Assembly (NCBI GenBank): GCA_020631235.1
Contig: JAHDHQ010000020.1
Span: forward strand, 1-54,003
Direction of reading: 5' to 3'
Length of the DNA: 54,003 bases
Source of the DNA: Saprospiraceae bacterium
GTDB taxonomy: Bacteria; Bacteroidota; Bacteroidia; Chitinophagales; Saprospiraceae
This document shows, piece by piece, positions 43,373 to 53,080 of this stretch. The position numbers and the translations under genes were made by a program. How positions within the stretch are numbered: position 1 is the first letter of the stretch; each line of letters starts with the position of its first letter. A model generated the notes under the pieces. The model saw only the letters and a list, made by a program, of their open reading frames with translations, was not told where the DNA came from and made no database searches.

Positions 43373-44770
43373 ATGAGTATAAAATATTTGCCAATTATTG
43401 TTATCTTATTTCATAGTTTATCTCTTCCGGGTCAAGCTGTTTTCGAAGGAGTTTGGGCAACCAAGATTAACAAACAAATAGATATGATGATCGAAGTGAC
43501 AGGTGACAAGGAAGTCTGTGCTGCGTATTTATCTGTACCACTTCAAGGCATTGATCGAAACAAATCCAAAGCCTGCAATATAGCGCAGGATACATGTTTT
43601 ATGCAATTCCCTATACCTAATACTAATCAGTCTGCCTTATTAAGTATGTTTTATCAGGAAGGAGAAATGAAAGGAATTTGGATGCAAGGAGGTAGAGCTT
43701 TTGCACTTAGTTTTGAGCCTATAGAGACGATGCCTAGCATGGCACGACCACAACAACCCAAAGGACCTTTTGACTATGGCATCCAAGAAGTCATATTCCA
43801 CAATCCAGTTGACTCAGTAGCTTTATCAGGGACCTTTACGTACCCTGAGGATGTCGATTTATATCCCGCCGTCATTCTCATTTCTGGTTCGGGGCCTCAA
43901 AATAGAAATAGTACCATCTTTAATCATGATCTATTTTGGGTTTTGGCTGATTTTCTAAGTGAGCAAGGCATAGCCGTACTCAGATATGATGATAGAGGTG
44001 TGGGCAGATCAAGGGGTAATCATCAATTAGCCACTTCAGAAACCTTTAAGGATGATGTAAGAGGTGCTGTACACTACTTAAGAAATCGAAATATAAAACA
44101 TGTAGGTTTAATTGGTCATAGTGAAGGAGGCATGATCGCACCCATGGTAGCTAATGAAGAGCTCATTGATTTTATTGTTTCATTAGCTGGACCAGGAATT
44201 GATATTACAGAACTGATGACTATCCAAAATGAAATAGCCATTAGAGAAAGTGGTTTTTCTAAAGCGGCTGCTAAAGATTATATCCAATTTATCCAAGAAA
44301 CCTACCGCTTGATAGATGTAAAAACCCCTAAAGAAGCCCTTTATGCACCGGTAATGGAGCATATCCATGCCTATTATGATGCTTGCGACAGCTTGACCCA
44401 GCAACTACTCGCCCCCAGCAAAGAAGCGTTTTATTTGCAGTTGGCTGGCGCTTATTTTCAAGATTGGTTTAGGTATTTTATCAATCATAAACCAAGTGTA
44501 TTTCTAGAGCAAATAGCTTGTCCCTTTCTTGCGCTCAATGGCACCAATGATGTACAAGTTACGGCTAAAGAAAATCTGGCAGCTATCGATCTTCATTTAT
44601 CTAAGTCAAAAAGTCCATCTTACGAAATCCATGCCTTAGAAAATGTAAATCATCTATTCCAACAATCTGTCACAGGTAATGTATCTGAGTATGCAACCAT
44701 CGAAGAAAGTTTTAATCCTCAAGTACTCACTTTGATAGCCGATTGGATCTTATCTATTAACTTTGAATAG
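43373..44770 (+). CDS. Secreted alpha/beta-hydrolase (serine aminopeptidase-like)
   Basis: The protein is 465 residues with a signal peptide (MSIKYLPIIVILFHSLSLPG). An N-terminal domain of about 110 residues precedes the hydrolase. The catalytic triad is Ser250 in GLIGHSEGG, Asp393 in LNGTNDVQV and His427 in ENVNHLFQ; the oxyanion region is ISGSGPQNR, followed by RYDDRGVGRS. The layout fits S33/Hydrolase_4 esterases found in Bacteroidota. It is likely a periplasmic esterase or peptidase. It sits between the barrel gene (18 bp) and the flavoprotein gene (29 bp). Confidence 0.88.
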   Translation: MSIKYLPIIVILFHSLSLPGQAVFEGVWATKINKQIDMMIEVTGDKEVCAAYLSVPLQGIDRNKSKACNIAQDTCFMQFPIPNTNQSALLSMFYQEGEMKGIWMQGGRAFALSFEPIETMPSMARPQQPKGPFDYGIQEVIFHNPVDSVALSGTFTYPEDVDLYPAVILISGSGPQNRNSTIFNHDLFWVLADFLSEQGIAVLRYDDRGVGRSRGNHQLATSETFKDDVRGAVHYLRNRNIKHVGLIGHSEGGMIAPMVANEELIDFIVSLAGPGIDITELMTIQNEIAIRESGFSKAAAKDYIQFIQETYRLIDVKTPKEALYAPVMEHIHAYYDACDSLTQQLLAPSKEAFYLQLAGAYFQDWFRYFINHKPSVFLEQIACPFLALNGTNDVQVTAKENLAAIDLHLSKSKSPSYEIHALENVNHLFQQSVTGNVSEYATIEESFNPQVLTLIADWILSINFE

Positions 44771-44799
44771 TCTTCTTTAATAGACTAGATAAAAGAATT

Positions 44800-46011
44800 A
44801 TGAAGGTAGCCGTCATCGGAGGTGGAGCTGCAGGTTTTTTTGCTGCCTTATCCGTCAAACAACATCACCCTAAAGCTCAAGTGTCCATTTTTGAGAAAAC
44901 ACAAAAGCTTTTATCTAAGGTAAAAATATCGGGCGGAGGACGATGCAATGTAACCAATGCTTGCACATCTATTTCACAGTTATCGAAAGCTTATCCGCGC
45001 GGAGAAAAATTACTAAAAAAAGCTTTCCGAGTTTTTAGCACCCAAGACACCATGGAGTGGTTTAGGGCTCGAAGAGTAGGCCTAGTCATCCAAGAAGATA
45101 ATTGTGTGTTTCCCAAAACTCAAGATTCCCAGACAGTCATAGATTGTTTTACACGCGAAGCATCTCGCTTAGGCATCGATATTAGAAAAGGAATGGGAGT
45201 TAGTAAGCTGGAGCGAAAATTAGGGAAAATAGGGCTCAGTTTTATAAAAGATCCTGAGGAGCAATGGTTTGATAAAGTGATCATTGCCACGGGGGGAAGT
45301 CCTAAACGTTCAGGCTTGCAATGGTTAGAAGATATAGGGCACAAAATAGAAGAGCCTGTACCTTCTTTATTTACATTTAATATGCCTCAAGAAAAAATCA
45401 CCCGTCTAATGGGGATAGTTGTAGAAAATGCATTAGTCACCATCCAAGGGACCAAACTCAAATCAACTGGACCCCTATTGATTACTCATTGGGGAATGAG
45501 TGGACCAGCTATTCTAAAACTCTCAGCTTTTGGAGCTAGAATACTTCACGCTAAAAACTATACATGTAAAGCACAAGTTAACTGGGTAAATACAGTAAAC
45601 CATGATGAAGTGGCTTTAGAAATTAAAAACATCATTGGACAATTTCCCAAAAGAATACTCGCTAATATCCGTCCGTACTTTTTACCCGAAAGATTGTGGC
45701 ACTTTTTGCTCGAAAAATCGGGCCTTCCCCCAGACAAAAAGTGGGAAAACCTTGGCAAAAAAGGAATGAACAAATTGGTTACTTTACTTACAAATGACGT
45801 ATATGATGTTTCGGGCAAAACCACCTTCAAGGAAGAATTTGTTACCTGCGGCGGAGTCAGTCTATCCAACATCGATTACAAAACTATGCAAAGTAAAGTG
45901 CTAGCTAATATATATTTCGCTGGAGAGGTGATGGACATTGACGGAATTACTGGAGGATACAATTTTCAGTCTGCTTGGACAACTGCCTTTATTGCTGGAA
46001 AGTTAGCTTAG
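44800..46011 (+). CDS. HI0933/BaiN-family FAD-dependent oxidoreductase
   Basis: The protein is 403 residues. The dinucleotide-binding motif is VAVIGGGAAGFFAA at the N-terminus, with KISGGGRCNVTNA at about 44-56, ATGGSPKRSG in the middle and CGGVSLSNID followed by YFAGEVMDIDGITGGYNFQS at the C-terminus. All are features of the HI0933-like (BaiN/RdsA) flavoproteins. It is cytoplasmic and the substrate is unknown. Its length is normal for the family. Confidence 0.93.
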   Translation: MKVAVIGGGAAGFFAALSVKQHHPKAQVSIFEKTQKLLSKVKISGGGRCNVTNACTSISQLSKAYPRGEKLLKKAFRVFSTQDTMEWFRARRVGLVIQEDNCVFPKTQDSQTVIDCFTREASRLGIDIRKGMGVSKLERKLGKIGLSFIKDPEEQWFDKVIIATGGSPKRSGLQWLEDIGHKIEEPVPSLFTFNMPQEKITRLMGIVVENALVTIQGTKLKSTGPLLITHWGMSGPAILKLSAFGARILHAKNYTCKAQVNWVNTVNHDEVALEIKNIIGQFPKRILANIRPYFLPERLWHFLLEKSGLPPDKKWENLGKKGMNKLVTLLTNDVYDVSGKTTFKEEFVTCGGVSLSNIDYKTMQSKVLANIYFAGEVMDIDGITGGYNFQSAWTTAFIAGKLA

Positions 46012-46359
46012 GTATTAATAATATTGACTACACTCCTCCTCTGACCAGCCAATCATTTTGCCTAAGCTCCACGCTCTGAATGCGTTTAAATATAAACGCA
46101 CATGGTCCTAATCGTTTCTGTACATCCAACTCGGCTGATGATTTGGTCTAATTTCATTTTTCTGTGTTTTTGGTGCCTTAGTCAAACGGTTGATAAACTT
46201 CACTAAACTATTATTTGTACTATTTTTTTTCAAGGTCATAATTATTATTTCGTTAATCATCGATCACAAATATGAGTGATATTTACATAAATAAAAGTTT
46301 ATATTTTTTATGTTTACCATAAATTATTTTTATGTATTTTATTTCTTGACTTTGAGAAT
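46012..46359. other. Intergenic region upstream of the LysR gene
   Basis: The stretch is 348 bp without a gene. It holds a perfect palindrome TGCGTTTA-AATA-TAAACGCA (46081-46100) about 70 bp after the flavoprotein stop, possibly a terminator or protein site. An inverted repeat ACATAAA (46285-46291) / TTTATGT (46307-46313) lies 47 bp before the LysR ATG and could be the LysR operator. The remainder is AT-rich. Confidence 0.4.
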
Positions 46360-47247
46360 ATGAATTTTACTTTTCACCAATTAAAAATTTTTATTGAGGT
46401 AATCCGACAAGGAAATATTACCAAAGCTGCTGAAGAAATGCACATGACGCAGCCAGCGCTTTCTATCCAACTGAGAAATTTTCAGCAGCAATTTGACATA
46501 GCTTTATTCGAGAAAGTGGCTAAAAAATCTCAACCAACAGATTTTGGTAAATCCATTGCCGAAATCGCTAAAAAAATATTAGAAGAAGCCGAAGAGTTAA
46601 CCTATAAAACCAAGGAATATAAAGGGCTACTCACAGGAAAACTAAGGATTTCCTCCGCTTCGACAGGTAAATACGTGATTCCTTACTTTTTGAGTGAATT
46701 TATGCATGCCTTTCCAGGAATAGATTTAACCCTTGATGTATCCAATAAAACCACAGTAATCAATCAACTACAAAAAAATGAAATTGACTTTGCGTTAGTA
46801 TCCGTTTTACCTGAAAAATTAGATGTTGAAGAGGAGCACTTATTGGAAAATAAATTATTCTTTATCAGCGCTACAAAAGAAATTAATAAATCAAGGCCTC
46901 TGATATATCGAGAAGAAGGTTCTGCCACTCGAAACGCTATGAGCCATTATTTTAAAAATACAACCCAGCGAAAAAGTATTGCATTAACGTCCAATGAAAC
47001 GGTAAAACAAGCCGTTGTAGCCGGATTAGGGTATTCCATTATCCCCTTGATAGGTATGAGAAATGAGTTGCAAAATCAGGACGTTTTCATCATTCCTTCC
47101 AAGGGTTTGCCCATCTTATCTTATTGGCGACTCATTTGGTTAAAAAACAAAAAGCTTTCACCAGTAGCATCAGCTTACTTAGCTTTTATTAGAAAAGAAA
47201 AACAAAGCATCATCAAAAGGCATTTCAAATGGTATGTTGATTATTGA
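46360..47247 (+). CDS. LysR family transcriptional regulator
   Basis: The protein is 295 residues. The helix-turn-helix (about 3-62) reads FTFHQLKIFIEVIRQGNITK, then AAEEMHMTQPALSIQLRNFQ and QQFDIALFEK. The rest (about 90-290) is the periplasmic-binding-like effector domain (GKLRISSASTGKYVIPYFLS). The effector is unknown. Its 3-prime end overlaps the end of the convergent deacylase gene by 23 bp. Confidence 0.94.
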   Translation: MNFTFHQLKIFIEVIRQGNITKAAEEMHMTQPALSIQLRNFQQQFDIALFEKVAKKSQPTDFGKSIAEIAKKILEEAEELTYKTKEYKGLLTGKLRISSASTGKYVIPYFLSEFMHAFPGIDLTLDVSNKTTVINQLQKNEIDFALVSVLPEKLDVEEEHLLENKLFFISATKEINKSRPLIYREEGSATRNAMSHYFKNTTQRKSIALTSNETVKQAVVAGLGYSIIPLIGMRNELQNQDVFIIPSKGLPILSYWRLIWLKNKKLSPVASAYLAFIRKEKQSIIKRHFKWYVDY

Positions 47248-48388
47248 CCACCAATTTTTCTAGCATTTTCATGCACTCATCGAGCTGATCTTTAGTGACA
47301 TATTCGTCTGCTCTGTGTGCTTGTGCTATATCCCCAGGTCCACAAATTACTGTCTGAAAGCCAGCTTCTGCAAACTGACCTGCTTCAGCAGCATAAGAAA
47401 CAGCGCCTAATGCCTGTATTCCAGTAATGTTCCGGATTAAAGAAACAATGGATAAATCCTCCCGCGTGTCTAAAGGCGGAACATCAGGGTGGAAAATACT
47501 TGTTTGGATATCAAATCCAGGAAATCTTAGTCGATTTTTAGTCGTCAGTTGATCACAATAATTTTGGAAATCTTCCAGTATAACAGAGGCTTTATCTTGA
47601 GGTATAACACGAACATCCCAATAAAAGGTTGCTTCTTCAGATATCACATTGGGTGCTATGCCACTTTGCTCCATCAGTCCGCAATGAATTGATGTATGAT
47701 TAGGACTAAAACGATCATCAATCCTACCTGAGTTTATTAGATTGTCCATCTTATCTTCCAACCATAAAATCAACCGAGAGGCTTCATTGATCGCACTGAC
47801 TTCACGCTTTATCCGACTGCTATGACCGGCCGATCCATTTACTGTCGTTTTATAAATGACAATGCCCTTTTGTCCGACTACAGGCTTCATCATGGTTGGT
47901 TCGCCTACAATCGTGTATTTAGGTTTTTCTGGGTAGTACTCCTTGATGTGTTTGGCCAATGCCGGGGCCGCTAAACAGCCTATTTCTTCATCATATGAAA
48001 AGGCTAGGTAAATGGGTATTTGCAAATCAGCTTTTATCCATAGAGGAACAGCACTTAAACAACAAGCCACAAATCCTTTCATATCACAAGCACCTCTGCC
48101 ATATAACTTACCATCCTTTTTATCCGTTAAGACAAAAGGATCGCTTGACCAAGTCTGACCTTTTACAGGCACCACATCCATATGCCCTGACAAAATAAGG
48201 CCTCCATCTCGCTCAGGTCCTATTCTACAATGCAAAGAACGCTTCGTACCATCTTCGTTGGGTACATGTACCACTTTTAGACCAAAACTCTGCAAATAAT
48301 CCTCAATCCACTGAGCGATTTGGATATTGGACTGACCTCCTAAAACAGGAAAGGAAATAAGTTTAGACAATATTTGTATTGGGCTCAT
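47225..48388 (-). CDS. argE: M20 peptidase, acetylornithine deacetylase-like
   Basis: The protein is 387 residues, the usual ArgE length. The metal-binding residues are visible: LSGHMDVVPV (His and Asp), GRGACDMKGF (bridging Asp), SYDEEIGCLAAP (catalytic Glu-Glu) and a C-terminal AQAHRADEYV (His). The central dimerisation domain contains the conserved GSAGHSSR. ArgE removes acetyl from N-acetylornithine in arginine synthesis; related M20 deacylases cannot be excluded. It is convergent with the LysR gene. No other arg gene is nearby. Confidence 0.88.
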   Translation of the reverse strand: MSPIQILSKLISFPVLGGQSNIQIAQWIEDYLQSFGLKVVHVPNEDGTKRSLHCRIGPERDGGLILSGHMDVVPVKGQTWSSDPFVLTDKKDGKLYGRGACDMKGFVACCLSAVPLWIKADLQIPIYLAFSYDEEIGCLAAPALAKHIKEYYPEKPKYTIVGEPTMMKPVVGQKGIVIYKTTVNGSAGHSSRIKREVSAINEASRLILWLEDKMDNLINSGRIDDRFSPNHTSIHCGLMEQSGIAPNVISEEATFYWDVRVIPQDKASVILEDFQNYCDQLTTKNRLRFPGFDIQTSIFHPDVPPLDTREDLSIVSLIRNITGIQALGAVSYAAEAGQFAEAGFQTVICGPGDIAQAHRADEYVTKDQLDECMKMLEKLVVNNQHTI

Positions 48389-48683
48389 AGACTAAACGGC
48401 TGGAAGATTAAGAATTACGATTAAAATTAATTCTTTAAAACACTAATGACTTCTTATTAATCATAATTATTGAATAATAAGCCTAGAAAAATCCATTGAT
48501 TAATATCACAGAAACAGCTGATTTTACTCAGTGAAATACCTAATCGATCGCCCTAATTTTACTTTAAGTAAGGCTACAAACTGAGTAATACTAAAGCATC
48601 GATGGATGCAGTTTTTATACATAATATAGCCTTGCCATCCACCATATTTTAAGCGATTTATTCATTGACTAATACTAGAAATA

Positions 48684-49007
48684 TTGAAAACAATCATAAC
48701 ATTTGTAAAAGATGAAGACTATAGAAAACTACTGTATTCTAGTTTCTTTATGCTATCCATAGGCTGCATTTTCTATCATTTTATTGAGGGATGGTCATGG
48801 ATAGATGCCATATACTTTTCCTTTATTTCTTTGACGACTGTAGGTTTTGGTGACATAACACCTAGCACTGATTTTGGTAAAATATTTACCATTTTCTATT
48901 TGACAGCTGGGATTGGTTTAATCCTTTCATTCATTGATATTTTGTTTAAGCATTATTCAAAACATGAATCAAAACCCAAAAAGCATAATGACCTAAAAGA
49001 AAAATAG
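48684..49007 (+). CDS. Two-TM potassium channel (second copy)
   Basis: The protein is 107 residues and aligns along its length with the channel at 25000: EGWSWIDAIYFSFISLTT, then the filter TVGFGD and TPSTDFGKIFTIFYL. The filter has Phe in place of the usual Tyr (GYG to GFG), an accepted K+ filter variant. The start is TTG 48684; no ATG fits before residue 23, and the paralogue supports the N-terminal sequence KTIITFVKDEDYRKLL. Its promoter lacks the TetR-type palindrome found at the other copy. Confidence 0.88.
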   Translation: MKTIITFVKDEDYRKLLYSSFFMLSIGCIFYHFIEGWSWIDAIYFSFISLTTVGFGDITPSTDFGKIFTIFYLTAGIGLILSFIDILFKHYSKHESKPKKHNDLKEK

Positions 49008-49051
49008 CTTATTTGCCGCTCACTAAACAACACCCATAAAAAGTCAACACA

Positions 49052-50443
49052 TTAGACCCAAGCAATCATGATTGCCACTATTAAAAATACCCAACTGAGC
49101 ACCAACAAATACAAACAAAAAGGTACAATGAAACGTAACCAGCGATCAAAAGGAACTCTACACATGCTTAACATAGCAATTAAGCCACCCAAGGTAGGAT
49201 TAATCAAATTTGTCACTCCATCACCTATCTGAAAAGCTAATATGGTTGTTTGCCTAGTTAAGCCTACTAAATCACCCACAGGTATCATGACAGGAAGCGT
49301 TGCAAGTGCCTGACCACTGCCCGAAGGGATTAAAAAATTCATAACACATTGTGACAATGACATAATGATCGCCGAAGCATATATCGGCAAAGCACTCAAT
49401 AGATCCGAAAGATAGAAAGCTATGGTGTCACTGATCTGCCCTTCCTCCAAAATCACTTTAATCGTAGTCGCAAAACCCACCATAAAGGCCCCAGGTGCTA
49501 CAATAGCCACTGACTTTAATAAAGTTTCGCTAAAAAATGTTGCTTGCATATTTGCCACAACACCTGCGACCAAAGCAATCATCAAAAAAACAGCAGATAT
49601 CTCTTTTAAATACCAAGAAAAATTAAAAATGCCATACAACATAATCAACATCCCCAAAATAAAAACAGTTGCGACCATCCAGTGTTTAGATGTCATTTTA
49701 TAAGCATCTATTCGCTGGGTTAAGCTAAAGCCTGTTGTATCCAGACCAAAACCCAAACTTTGTTGAGGATTAGCCAATGCTCTTTTTAAATAACGAACAT
49801 TATAGTAAGCTAAAATAGACAATCCCGTTATACACAACATTGACCTATATAATGCTCCAGAAAACATCGGCAATTCTGCGATTTTATGTCCTGTGCCCAC
49901 AGTATATGGATTGATAGGTGACAATCCAAAACCGACAGTGATAGCCGCAACCGAAATACCTGCTGCTAAGATTAAATCTCCTCCTATGGCTACAGCCAAA
50001 ATCGCTCCGATAGGAATCAAGGCAATGTTATTTTCATAACCCACTGCAACCCCCAATAATCCAAAGGCAAAAGTGCTGATTATAACCATCAAATATTTTC
50101 GATCTACGCCTATTTTTTTTACCAAGCTACCAACGGCAAATTCGACCATCTTAGACTGCTGTAAGACACCAAACATAATCCCACTGGCTAAGACTACATA
50201 TATGATATCCGAAGCTGCCTTAAACCCTTTGGGGAAAGCCCTAAACATATCCATAAGGCTTAAGCCTTGTGAGTCCGTAAAACGAAAAGTTCCGGGCACC
50301 ACTCTCATCCTTCCATCCACTAAAACACGATCAAATATTCCGGCCGGCAGCAGATGACTCAGTAAAGTAGCAAGGACAATAATCCCAAACAACATCGTTA
50401 TGGGATGCGGGATTTTTGTATACCACGGAGCACTTTTAGACAT
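49052..50443 (-). CDS. YfcC/DcuC-type carboxylate or amino-acid transporter
   Basis: The protein is 463 residues with about 12 hydrophobic segments. The start (PHPITMLFGIIVLATLLSHL, then LPAGIFDRV and VVPGTFRF) and GVAVGYENNIALIPIG belong to the C4-dicarboxylate anaerobic carrier/YfcC family (PF03606). The second half repeats the motif MNFLIPSGSGQALATLPVMI. It should be an inner-membrane secondary transporter; the substrate (dicarboxylate, arginine/ornithine or peptide) is not determined. ATG 50443 fits the family N-terminus; the frame is open to 50467. Confidence 0.88.
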   Translation of the reverse strand: MSKSAPWYTKIPHPITMLFGIIVLATLLSHLLPAGIFDRVLVDGRMRVVPGTFRFTDSQGLSLMDMFRAFPKGFKAASDIIYVVLASGIMFGVLQQSKMVEFAVGSLVKKIGVDRKYLMVIISTFAFGLLGVAVGYENNIALIPIGAILAVAIGGDLILAAGISVAAITVGFGLSPINPYTVGTGHKIAELPMFSGALYRSMLCITGLSILAYYNVRYLKRALANPQQSLGFGLDTTGFSLTQRIDAYKMTSKHWMVATVFILGMLIMLYGIFNFSWYLKEISAVFLMIALVAGVVANMQATFFSETLLKSVAIVAPGAFMVGFATTIKVILEEGQISDTIAFYLSDLLSALPIYASAIIMSLSQCVMNFLIPSGSGQALATLPVMIPVGDLVGLTRQTTILAFQIGDGVTNLINPTLGGLIAMLSMCRVPFDRWLRFIVPFCLYLLVLSWVFLIVAIMIAWV

Positions 50444-50518
50444 TAAGTAAATGTATAAATAATTCAATTTGTAATTTAGAAGAATAATATTTATCTCTAT
50501 AGTATAAAACCAATCAAC

Positions 50519-51466
50519 ATGCGAACAGCCTTTATAATCTTGATTTGCTTATTGCCTTTCTGTCTTCTATCACAAACAAACTGGGCCAAATACGAGCCAA
50601 TAAAAAAAGTTTCAGGATCCGATCCAGTTAAATTAAGTAAAAAGATAACGGCCCCCTACTCTTCAGAAAAGGAAAAGATAGAAGCTATTTACTATTGGAT
50701 AACACATAACATTAAGTACGATTTTAAAATGTTAGAGAAGTTCCAACGCGATGCGGCAAAAATGAAAAACAAAAAATATACTAAAGAGGAGTTAGAAAAA
50801 CACAAACGCAAATTATACGAAGCAAGCCTAAAATCTAAAAAAGGCATTTGCCAAAATTATGCGTCTATATTTAATGCCTTATGTACCAGTGCTAATATAG
50901 AAAGTGTATACGTACGAGGTGTCGTAAAAAGTGACCCCTTAAGAGCTTCTGCTGGCTTCGGACCTCATGCATGGAATGCTGTAAAGGTCGATGGGGCATG
51001 GGAATTGCTCGATGCTACTTTTGGAGCTGGACACAGAAACAGTAAAAACAGATTTGAGTTTTCTTTCAGTCCAGGTTATTTATTTGCTAATAAACAAGCT
51101 TTTAGCATGAGTCATTTCCCTATGGATGATCAATGGCAATTGCTCGATCAGCCTATTGATAAAAAAAGATTTGCAGAAATGACCTTTTTAGGTCCTGCTA
51201 TGTTTGAGTACAATATCAGCAAACTCTCTCCACTCGAAAATAAAATCACCAAAAATGAAGAGGGAAATATTATCATTACTTTCCAATCTGATAAAAAAAT
51301 AAAAAATCTACGCTGCTTCTCTATGCGGAGTAAAAAACCTATTCCTTTTGATTATAATCATGTAGGGAATGAGGGAATCATTACGCTAAAAAAACCCCGA
51401 AATGGAGACATCATTTTCCTGGATGAACAAACCAGAATTTTCACCTATAAAATCATTTCAAAATAA
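50519..51466 (+). CDS. Secreted transglutaminase-like protein
   Basis: The protein is 315 residues with a signal peptide (MRTAFIILICLLPFCLLSQT). The transglutaminase-core fold has the catalytic triad Cys111 (KGICQNYASIFNALC), His150 (GPHAWNAV) and Asp165 (WELLDATFG), preceded by IYYWITHNIKYDF. Many bacterial members are peptidases or amidases in the envelope. A basic segment (about 80-105) precedes Cys111. Its stop codon is immediately followed by the deoC ATG, so the two genes are tightly linked. Confidence 0.92.
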   Translation: MRTAFIILICLLPFCLLSQTNWAKYEPIKKVSGSDPVKLSKKITAPYSSEKEKIEAIYYWITHNIKYDFKMLEKFQRDAAKMKNKKYTKEELEKHKRKLYEASLKSKKGICQNYASIFNALCTSANIESVYVRGVVKSDPLRASAGFGPHAWNAVKVDGAWELLDATFGAGHRNSKNRFEFSFSPGYLFANKQAFSMSHFPMDDQWQLLDQPIDKKRFAEMTFLGPAMFEYNISKLSPLENKITKNEEGNIIITFQSDKKIKNLRCFSMRSKKPIPFDYNHVGNEGIITLKKPRNGDIIFLDEQTRIFTYKIISK

Positions 51467-52147
51467 ATGGACATTGCGCAATTAATTGATCATGCAGTCT
51501 TGCACCCTACCGCTACCGATCAAGATGTAATAAAGGAAGCCAACATAGCCAAAAAACATAAGGTAGCCAGTTTGTGTGTCAAGCCATGTCATGTTTCCTT
51601 AGCTCATGATTTATTAGCTGACTCGAATGTAGTGGTTTGCACTGTCATTGGCTTTCCACATGGTAGTCAAACCATCGAAACTAAATGGTCAGCTTGTAAA
51701 CAAGCCATTTCAGAGGGAGCCGAAGAACTGGATATGGTTATCAATATTGCTAAAGCAAAAGCACATGATTGGGGCTATATTGAAAAAGAAATAAATACCA
51801 TAAATCAGCAATGTCAAGCATCCAATAAAATCATAAAAGTCATCTTCGAAACCGATTATATTGATGACGAAGAAAGTATTAAAATGCTTTGCGAAATTTG
51901 TAATAAAGTAGGTGTTCATTTTGTAAAAACATCTACTGGTTTTGGGTTTAAGAAACATACTTCTGGCTTGTATCATTACGAAGGTGCTTTAGAACAAATC
52001 ATCATTTGGATGAGAAAATACACTAGATCTGATATCGGCATAAAAGCATCTGGAGGTATACGAACGCTTGAAAAAATTAGAAAATTCGTTAAATTAGGGG
52101 TAAACCGTATTGGTACTTCTTCTACGGAAACGATACTCAATCATTAA
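51467..52147 (+). CDS. deoC: Deoxyribose-phosphate aldolase
   Basis: The protein is 226 residues, normal for the short DeoC class. The Schiff-base Lys154 lies in FVKTSTGFG, and the second active-site Lys193 in IKASGGIRT; the acidic EELDMVINIAK is also conserved. The enzyme splits 2-deoxyribose-5-phosphate into glyceraldehyde-3-phosphate and acetaldehyde in nucleoside breakdown. The ATG directly follows the transglutaminase-like gene stop (no gap), and the next gene starts after 3 bp. Confidence 0.96.
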   Translation: MDIAQLIDHAVLHPTATDQDVIKEANIAKKHKVASLCVKPCHVSLAHDLLADSNVVVCTVIGFPHGSQTIETKWSACKQAISEGAEELDMVINIAKAKAHDWGYIEKEINTINQQCQASNKIIKVIFETDYIDDEESIKMLCEICNKVGVHFVKTSTGFGFKKHTSGLYHYEGALEQIIIWMRKYTRSDIGIKASGGIRTLEKIRKFVKLGVNRIGTSSTETILNH

Positions 52148-52150
52148 TCC

Positions 52151-52879
52151 ATGAAATCATTAGTTTGTCGGTCTTCCTATTTATTCTCCATAGCTATTAG
52201 TTTATTTTGCGGGTCCAATGTTGCTGCACAATCTGCTATCAAATTTTCGTACGGAGCACATGCAAACATCCAAAAACATATCGTTAATTTTAAAAGTGAC
52301 AATCTAATTGAACTTACAGATTGGAATCAAAGGAGCACAATGGTTGGTTTAGATGTCGGCATTCAGTTTAAAGAAAGAATAAGGCTAATAACAGGTGTTA
52401 GTTTAAAGCATCATGAATACACTGTTACTCAAATTTTTCCCAACAGTGATTTTGGATGCCAATTGGGTGAAATTTCTTATTTGGAGGAATCATATAATTC
52501 AGACTTTGCGGGTATTCCTCTCCTCATTGAATATCAGCTAGCTAAGGAAGCGACCTTATATCCAAATATAATAGCGGGGATAATAAGTTACGCCTCTATA
52601 AATGAAGAAAGGCGTTCCTCGTTAGTCATTTGCGATAATGAAATATTTTTCGAAAATCTATTTCCCGAAACAGAGCAATCTTTTTTCTTAAATGCCTATG
52701 TAGGCTTTTCGTTAAAAGCAAAGATGAAAGACTATTTTGCTATCTCATTTGAACCAAATCTTAATGTGCATTTAAACGATATTTTTACGGCTCCTACCAA
52801 TTTATTTCAACAAACTCAAGAATCAACAACTAGCGTTTACTCTTATGGATTATCTCTTCGCTTAAGCTTTCTCAGATAA
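52151..52879 (+). CDS. PorT-like outer-membrane beta-barrel protein
   Basis: The protein is 242 residues with a signal peptide (about 1-27, ending VAAQS). Strand-rich mature part: FSYGAHANIQKHIVNF, then GLDVGIQFKERIRLITGVSL and YGLSLRLSFLR at the end. This is the pattern of the PorT/OMP_b-brl_2 family in Bacteroidota. It lies 3 bp after deoC, so it is co-transcribed with it, a link without an obvious metabolic meaning. Confidence 0.82.
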   Translation: MKSLVCRSSYLFSIAISLFCGSNVAAQSAIKFSYGAHANIQKHIVNFKSDNLIELTDWNQRSTMVGLDVGIQFKERIRLITGVSLKHHEYTVTQIFPNSDFGCQLGEISYLEESYNSDFAGIPLLIEYQLAKEATLYPNIIAGIISYASINEERRSSLVICDNEIFFENLFPETEQSFFLNAYVGFSLKAKMKDYFAISFEPNLNVHLNDIFTAPTNLFQQTQESTTSVYSYGLSLRLSFLR

Positions 52880-53005
52880 GACGTTCAGTTTGATGAATGA
52901 TGTATAATCTTTGTGCTCAACACCCGCCAAAAACTCCTTTAATAGCGCATCTTCTATATTGAGATTGGGAATTGCCATAAATCCACGCATCAAGGTTTTT
53001 CTATA
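52862..53005 (-). pseudogene. Possible 3-prime remnant of an unknown gene
   Basis: On the minus strand a frame open from at least 53005 reads YRKTLMRGFMAIPNLNIEDA, then LLKEFLAGVEHKDYTSFIKL, and ends at TAA 52864-52862. Amino-acid use looks protein-like, but there is no promoter-proximal part (an ATG at 52990 gives only 42 residues). It overlaps the end of the barrel gene by 18 bp. I cannot name the family. Confidence 0.35.
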
Positions 53006-53080
53006 AATGACTGATGGAAATCAAAATCAATTCAAAAAAGTTTTTCCAATCATTTTCATTAAATAATAAGCCTATAAATT

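Noticed and set aside
45558-45872. Minus-strand frame inside the HI0933 flavoprotein gene
   Set aside because: It is an antisense shadow of a well-conserved coding region, with no plausible protein features.
47225-47247. 23-bp overlap of LysR and ArgE-like 3-prime ends as an antisense control device
   Set aside because: Short convergent overlaps are common in bacteria and nothing else points to regulation.
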